Of a DNA stretch of 9,523 nucleotides, positions 6,636 through 9,523 are shown piece after piece (position 1 is the stretch's first letter; each line of letters opens with the position of its first letter). This DNA comes from an uncultured Bacteroidia bacterium. GTDB taxonomy: Bacteria > Bacteroidota > Bacteroidia > Bacteroidales > Prolixibacteraceae. The position numbers and the translations under genes were made by a program. The stretch lies in contig CAIOOC010000595.1 of NCBI GenBank assembly GCA_903859795.1, positions 1 through 9,523 on the forward strand, given 5' to 3'. The notes under the pieces were generated by a model. It ran no database searches. It saw only the letters and a program-made list of their open reading frames with translations, and was not told the DNA's origin.

Positions 6636-7292
6636 ATTAAAAAAATGGTGATCGAGTAATTTCTTATCCACCGGACTAACATTATTCAATACCAAGGTGC
6701 GGTAGGCCATTCTGGCCACTTTCTCGATTACAACAGTATGATCGAATGCACTGCTGACATCCTTTCCCCAGCAAAAAGGTCCGTGTCCATAGACAAGCAC
6801 ACCGGGAATTCTCATCGGATCAAGATTCCTGGAAGAGAATGTATTTACAATCATTCGCCCGGTTTCAAGTTCGAGATTATTTTCTACCTGCTCAATACTC
6901 AACGGCAAAGTGCAAGGTATCTCCCCGTTAAAAAAATTAGCATGTGTAATACCGAGCGGTGGAATACCTCTTCCAGCCTGGGCCCAGCAGGTAGCGTACT
7001 CAGAATGTGAATGGAGAATTGCTCCAATTTGGGTAAAATTTTTGTACAATTCGAGATGAGTATTGGTATCCGTTGAAGGTTTCAGTGTTCCTTCAACAAT
7101 ATTTCCATTCAAATCCATTACAACCATATCGGCAGGAATCATCTCATCATATGAAACACCCGAAGGTTTAATTACCACCAAACCACTCTCCCTGTCTATT
7201 GTACTCACATTTCCCCAGGTATAGATTACAAGTCCTTGTTCAACTAGTTTTAAACTAGCCTTATAGACCTGGTGCTTCAGGTTTTCAAGCAT
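6633..7292 (-). CDS. araD: L-ribulose-5-phosphate 4-epimerase (AraD) family protein with altered catalytic residues
   Basis: This 219-residue class II aldolase/epimerase aligns end to end with E. coli AraD (231 residues): MLENLKHQVYKASL, LTWGN-like YTWGNVS (24-30), IKPSGVSYDEM (41-51), KPSTDTNTH (71-79), the metal ligands His94 and His96 (LHSHSEYATCWAQAG) and His170 (VYGHGPFCWGK). AraD interconverts L-ribulose 5-phosphate and D-xylulose 5-phosphate in pentose use. Two reported catalytic residues of the E. coli enzyme are not kept: Asp120 is Asn119 (THANFF rather than THADYF), and the protein ends at LLDHHFFN, without the tail carrying Tyr229. The gene may encode an enzyme with another sugar-phosphate substrate or an aldolase-like reaction. 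Its stop codon lies in the palindrome shared with nagB. No araA or araB is visible, so arabinose catabolism is not supported by context. Confidence 0.85.
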   Translation of the reverse strand: MLENLKHQVYKASLKLVEQGLVIYTWGNVSTIDRESGLVVIKPSGVSYDEMIPADMVVMDLNGNIVEGTLKPSTDTNTHLELYKNFTQIGAILHSHSEYATCWAQAGRGIPPLGITHANFFNGEIPCTLPLSIEQVENNLELETGRMIVNTFSSRNLDPMRIPGVLVYGHGPFCWGKDVSSAFDHTVVIEKVARMAYRTLVLNNVSPVDKKLLDHHFFN

Positions 7293-7339
7293 TGTATAAT
7301 CTGATTTTAGATTGAAAATAATTTTGAACTTAAAGATCG

Positions 7340-7365
7340 TAAAATTATTTCAAATTATTATCAAA
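7340..7365 (-). promoter_or_regulatory. Possible promoter of the AraD-like gene
   Basis: On the minus strand TAATTTTA at 7347-7340 differs from the Bacteroidota -7 consensus at one base, with TTTG at 7365-7362 upstream (14-base spacer, shorter than usual). The same TAATTTTACGA string occurs upstream of kdnA. It lies about 48 bases before the ATG, and the terminator at 7494-7525 separates it from the peptidase gene, so a separate promoter is expected here. Confidence 0.25.
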
Positions 7366-7393
7366 ATCGATTGGTTTATTTCTATTTAGAACT

Positions 7394-7405
7394 ATTCAAT
7401 TGAAT
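7394..7405. repeat. 12-base AT-rich palindrome upstream of the AraD-like gene
   Basis: ATTCAATTGAAT is a perfect palindrome about 100 bases before the AraD-like start and upstream of its possible promoter. It could be an operator half-site pair, but a palindrome of this size in AT-rich DNA can arise by chance. Confidence 0.3.
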
Positions 7406-7444
7406 TATATAACAATTTTTGATTGGATAGTAGAAACAAGGCAT

Positions 7445-7484
7445 TGCCTTTTCTATACACCTGCCTTTTCTCTAGACCTGCCTT
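7445..7484. repeat. Short tandem repeat, 17-base unit, two copies plus a fragment
   Basis: TGCCTTTTCTATACACC (7445-7461) is followed directly by TGCCTTTTCTCTAGACC (7462-7478), 15 of 17 bases identical, and then the start of a third unit, TGCCTTA. It lies between the peptidase terminator and the AraD-like gene. Two near-identical adjacent units could bind a regulator or simply be a small duplication. Confidence 0.5.
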
Positions 7485-7493
7485 ATGATTATA

Positions 7494-7525
7494 AAAATGG
7501 CCGGAACATAATGTCCGGCCATTTT
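7494..7525. terminator. Intrinsic terminator after the M13 peptidase gene
   Basis: AAAATGGCCGGA (7494-7505) pairs perfectly with TCCGGCCATTTT (7514-7525) around the 8-base loop ACATAATG. The stem has a GC-rich core and is flanked by A on one side and T on the other, so on the minus strand it is followed by TTTTTATAAT, a classical intrinsic terminator. It lies 15 bases after the peptidase stop and separates that gene from the AraD-like gene. Confidence 0.85.
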
Positions 7526-7540
7526 AAAAGGGTTATCGGA

Positions 7541-9523
7541 TTACCAAATCTTTGCCCGCTGTGTCTCTTCGAGATACATGGGTTGTCCGGGTTTAATATT
7601 GAAAGCGGAATAAAATTCGGGAATATTTCTTAGAGGGCCCCTAACACGCAGATTTCCTAATGCATGGACATCCTCCTTTGTACGCCGGATGATCTCCTTA
7701 TCGCGGATATTCTGAGCCCAAACATGGGAATAGGCAAGGTAAAAGCGTTGTTCCGGTGTGAAACCATCAATTTTTCCGGTTTCCTTATTGGCATGCTTAA
7801 AAGCCTGGAATGAGATATTTAAACCACCTAAATCAGCAATGTTTTCACCCAGACTTAATTTGCCGTCCGCATGTAAGGAATCGAGAACCACAAAGCTGCT
7901 AAACTGATCGGCCAATACCTTTGATCTCTCATCGAATCGTTTGGAATCTTCCTCTGTCCACCAGTCTGTAAGATTTCCAACCTTATCAAACTTCCGCCCC
8001 TTATCGTCAAAGCCATGAGTCATCTCATGTCCGATTACCACCCCGATAGCGCCATAATTGACAGCATCGTCACCCTTTAGAAAGAAGAATGGAGGCTGCA
8101 GGATGGCTGCAGGAAATACAATTTCATTCATATTTGGAGAATAGTAGGCATTTACTGTTTGGGGCGACATATACCATTGTGATTTGTCGACCGGTTTATT
8201 GATTTTGGCATAATTAAATGCAGTTTCGAACTGGTTCGAACGGATCACATTCTGAACATACGAATCATCGATGATTTCCAATCCGGAATAATCGCGCCAT
8301 TTATCGGGATATCCGATTTTGACATTCACTGCATGAAGTTTTTCAACAGCTTTAAGCTTTGTTTCAGCGCCCATCCACTCCAGATTCTTAATGCGTTCTT
8401 CCAACGAAACACGTAGGTTGGCAACCAGGTCAACCATGCGTTGTTTAGCTTCTGCAGGGAAGTATTTGGCTACATAAAGTTGACCGATGGCTTCACTGAG
8501 TGCGTTACTTGTCTCTCCAAGCACCCTTTTCCATCGTGGTCTCATTTTTTCAACCCCAGACATGACTTTTCCATAAAAATCAAATTTGGTATTTACGAAA
8601 TCATCCGAAAGGTAAGAGGCTGATCCATTAATAAGATTCCAGCGCAGATAGGTCTTCCAATCTTCAACTGGAACCTCATTGATTACTGCGCTTATCTCCT
8701 TTACGAAAATTGGTTGCCCGAGGTTAATCTCTCCCGGATCACCAACACCCGATAATGTGAAATATCGGTTCCAGTTAAAAGAGGGGGATAGTTCAATTAA
8801 CTTCTTGGTGGTCATTTTGTTATAGGTTAAATGAGGATCCCGCTGTTCAAGACGTGTCATGGATGCTTTTGCGAGACGTGTCTCCAGACTCATAATCGTT
8901 TGTGCCGATTTGACTGCAGATGCTTCATTATCGCCTAATAGTTTAAATATCTTTTCTATGTAAAGGATATATTTTGCCCTGAGTTCTTTGGATCTTGCAT
9001 CATCGTTGACGTAATAGTCGCGATCAGGCATCCCGATACCACCCTGACTTAATTGGGCAATTACCATCGAACTGTTTTTGGAGTCGGCCGAACCGTAAAA
9101 TCCGAAAAGTGCCGAAAAACCGTAATTATGAAATTTCGCAATCTCAGTTTCAACGTCGTCCTTTGTCTTGATATTTTCAATCTCCTGAAAATAAGGAGTC
9201 AGGGGTTTAATACCTTGCTTTTCTAACCTAACAGAGTCCATTCCAAGATTAAAGAGAGTGGCGGTTTTGTCTGCAATTGAACCCTTCTCATTTTTCTTCG
9301 ATGCTGTTTCCTTAACCAACTCATTTAGTTGTTTTTCAGCCACTTCCGAGAGTTTGTCAAAACTTCCGAATCTGGCTCGATCAGAGGGTAGTGGGTTGAG
9401 CTTTTTCCAGCCACCATTGGCATATGCATCGAAATCGTGACCAGGGTCAACCGACATATCCATATCTGCCAGACTGATTGCGGGTTCTGACTTCTTTTGA
9501 GCATCATCGTTGCATGCAATAAA
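7541..9523 (-). CDS. pepO: M13-family zinc metallopeptidase, probable lipoprotein (N-terminus beyond the window)
   Basis: The frame has no stop up to the right edge, giving 660 visible residues. Translation from the edge begins F-I-A-C-N-D-D; the I-A-C looks like the end of a lipobox, with acylated Cys, followed by a short polar linker and MDMSVDPGHDFDAYANGGW. The ATG at 9463 is therefore internal, and the true start lies perhaps 15-20 codons past the edge. The neprilysin/PepO catalytic motif HEMTHGFDDKG is encoded at 8029-7997, with the third zinc ligand in GENIADLGG downstream. NAYYSPNMNEIVFPA, before the active site, is the substrate-strand segment of the family, and the protein ends ETQRAKIW with the usual C-terminal Trp. 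The enzyme should hydrolyse peptides in the periplasm or at the outer membrane. It is followed by a strong terminator, so it is probably the last gene of its transcript. pepO is used as a family name only. Confidence 0.94.
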   Translation of the reverse strand, partial: FIACNDDAQKKSEPAISLADMDMSVDPGHDFDAYANGGWKKLNPLPSDRARFGSFDKLSEVAEKQLNELVKETASKKNEKGSIADKTATLFNLGMDSVRLEKQGIKPLTPYFQEIENIKTKDDVETEIAKFHNYGFSALFGFYGSADSKNSSMVIAQLSQGGIGMPDRDYYVNDDARSKELRAKYILYIEKIFKLLGDNEASAVKSAQTIMSLETRLAKASMTRLEQRDPHLTYNKMTTKKLIELSPSFNWNRYFTLSGVGDPGEINLGQPIFVKEISAVINEVPVEDWKTYLRWNLINGSASYLSDDFVNTKFDFYGKVMSGVEKMRPRWKRVLGETSNALSEAIGQLYVAKYFPAEAKQRMVDLVANLRVSLEERIKNLEWMGAETKLKAVEKLHAVNVKIGYPDKWRDYSGLEIIDDSYVQNVIRSNQFETAFNYAKINKPVDKSQWYMSPQTVNAYYSPNMNEIVFPAAILQPPFFFLKGDDAVNYGAIGVVIGHEMTHGFDDKGRKFDKVGNLTDWWTEEDSKRFDERSKVLADQFSSFVVLDSLHADGKLSLGENIADLGGLNISFQAFKHANKETGKIDGFTPEQRFYLAYSHVWAQNIRDKEIIRRTKEDVHALGNLRVRGPLRNIPEFYSAFNIKPGQPMYLEETQRAKIW

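Noticed and set aside
7400..7633. Plus-strand 77-codon frame across the terminator and the end of the M13 gene
   Set aside because: It runs through a strong hairpin terminator and into the antisense of a conserved peptidase C-terminus; no family resemblance.

Overview
The window looks like chromosomal DNA from a Bacteroidota species, probably a Bacteroidales relative. GC content is moderate, Shine-Dalgarno-like sites are absent, upstream regions are AT-rich with TAnnTTTG-like boxes, and it encodes a lipoprotein M13 peptidase and a Bacteroides-like NagB. Every complete gene keeps its family motifs. No insertion sequence, phage block, CRISPR array, tRNA or rRNA is visible.

Bases 1-4138 (minus strand, read right to left) hold a tight four-gene operon with 5-10 base gaps: kdnA (PLP aminotransferase), kdnB (metal-dependent Kdo 8-oxidase), kdsA (Kdo-8-phosphate synthase), and an edge-truncated gene fusing a transaldolase/fructose-6-phosphate aldolase domain to a KdsD-type CBS pair. 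KdsA condenses an aldose 5-phosphate with PEP. After dephosphorylation, KdnB oxidises C8 of Kdo and KdnA aminates it, giving 8-amino-3,8-dideoxy-octulosonate (Kdo8N), the lipid A-core sugar described from Shewanella. The fusion sits where an arabinose-5-phosphate isomerase (KdsD, SIS domain plus CBS) might be expected and carries the same regulatory half on a different catalytic half. It is the strongest candidate for an undescribed enzyme here: possibly an aldolase route to the sugar phosphate for KdsA, gated by the CBS pair.

Bases 4139-5751 hold the operon's upstream region, an EamA/DMT-type transporter and a small PF04020 membrane protein, all on the minus strand. The transporter start is best placed at the ATG at 5203, because a near-perfect Bacteroidota -7 box lies over the longer TTG-initiated alternative.

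Bases 5752-7292 hold plus-strand nagB (glucosamine-6-phosphate deaminase) converging on a minus-strand AraD-family class II aldolase/epimerase. A perfect inverted repeat with 26-base arms fills the junction and supplies both stop codons. The AraD-like protein has Asn where E. coli AraD has its catalytic Asp120 and lacks the C-terminal tail with Tyr229, so its reaction may differ from the name.

Bases 7293-9523 hold a 248-base gap with a strong hairpin terminator and a short tandem repeat, then a minus-strand M13 zinc metallopeptidase running off the right edge. Its reading frame continues to the edge through a lipobox-like I-A-C, so it is a probable lipoprotein.
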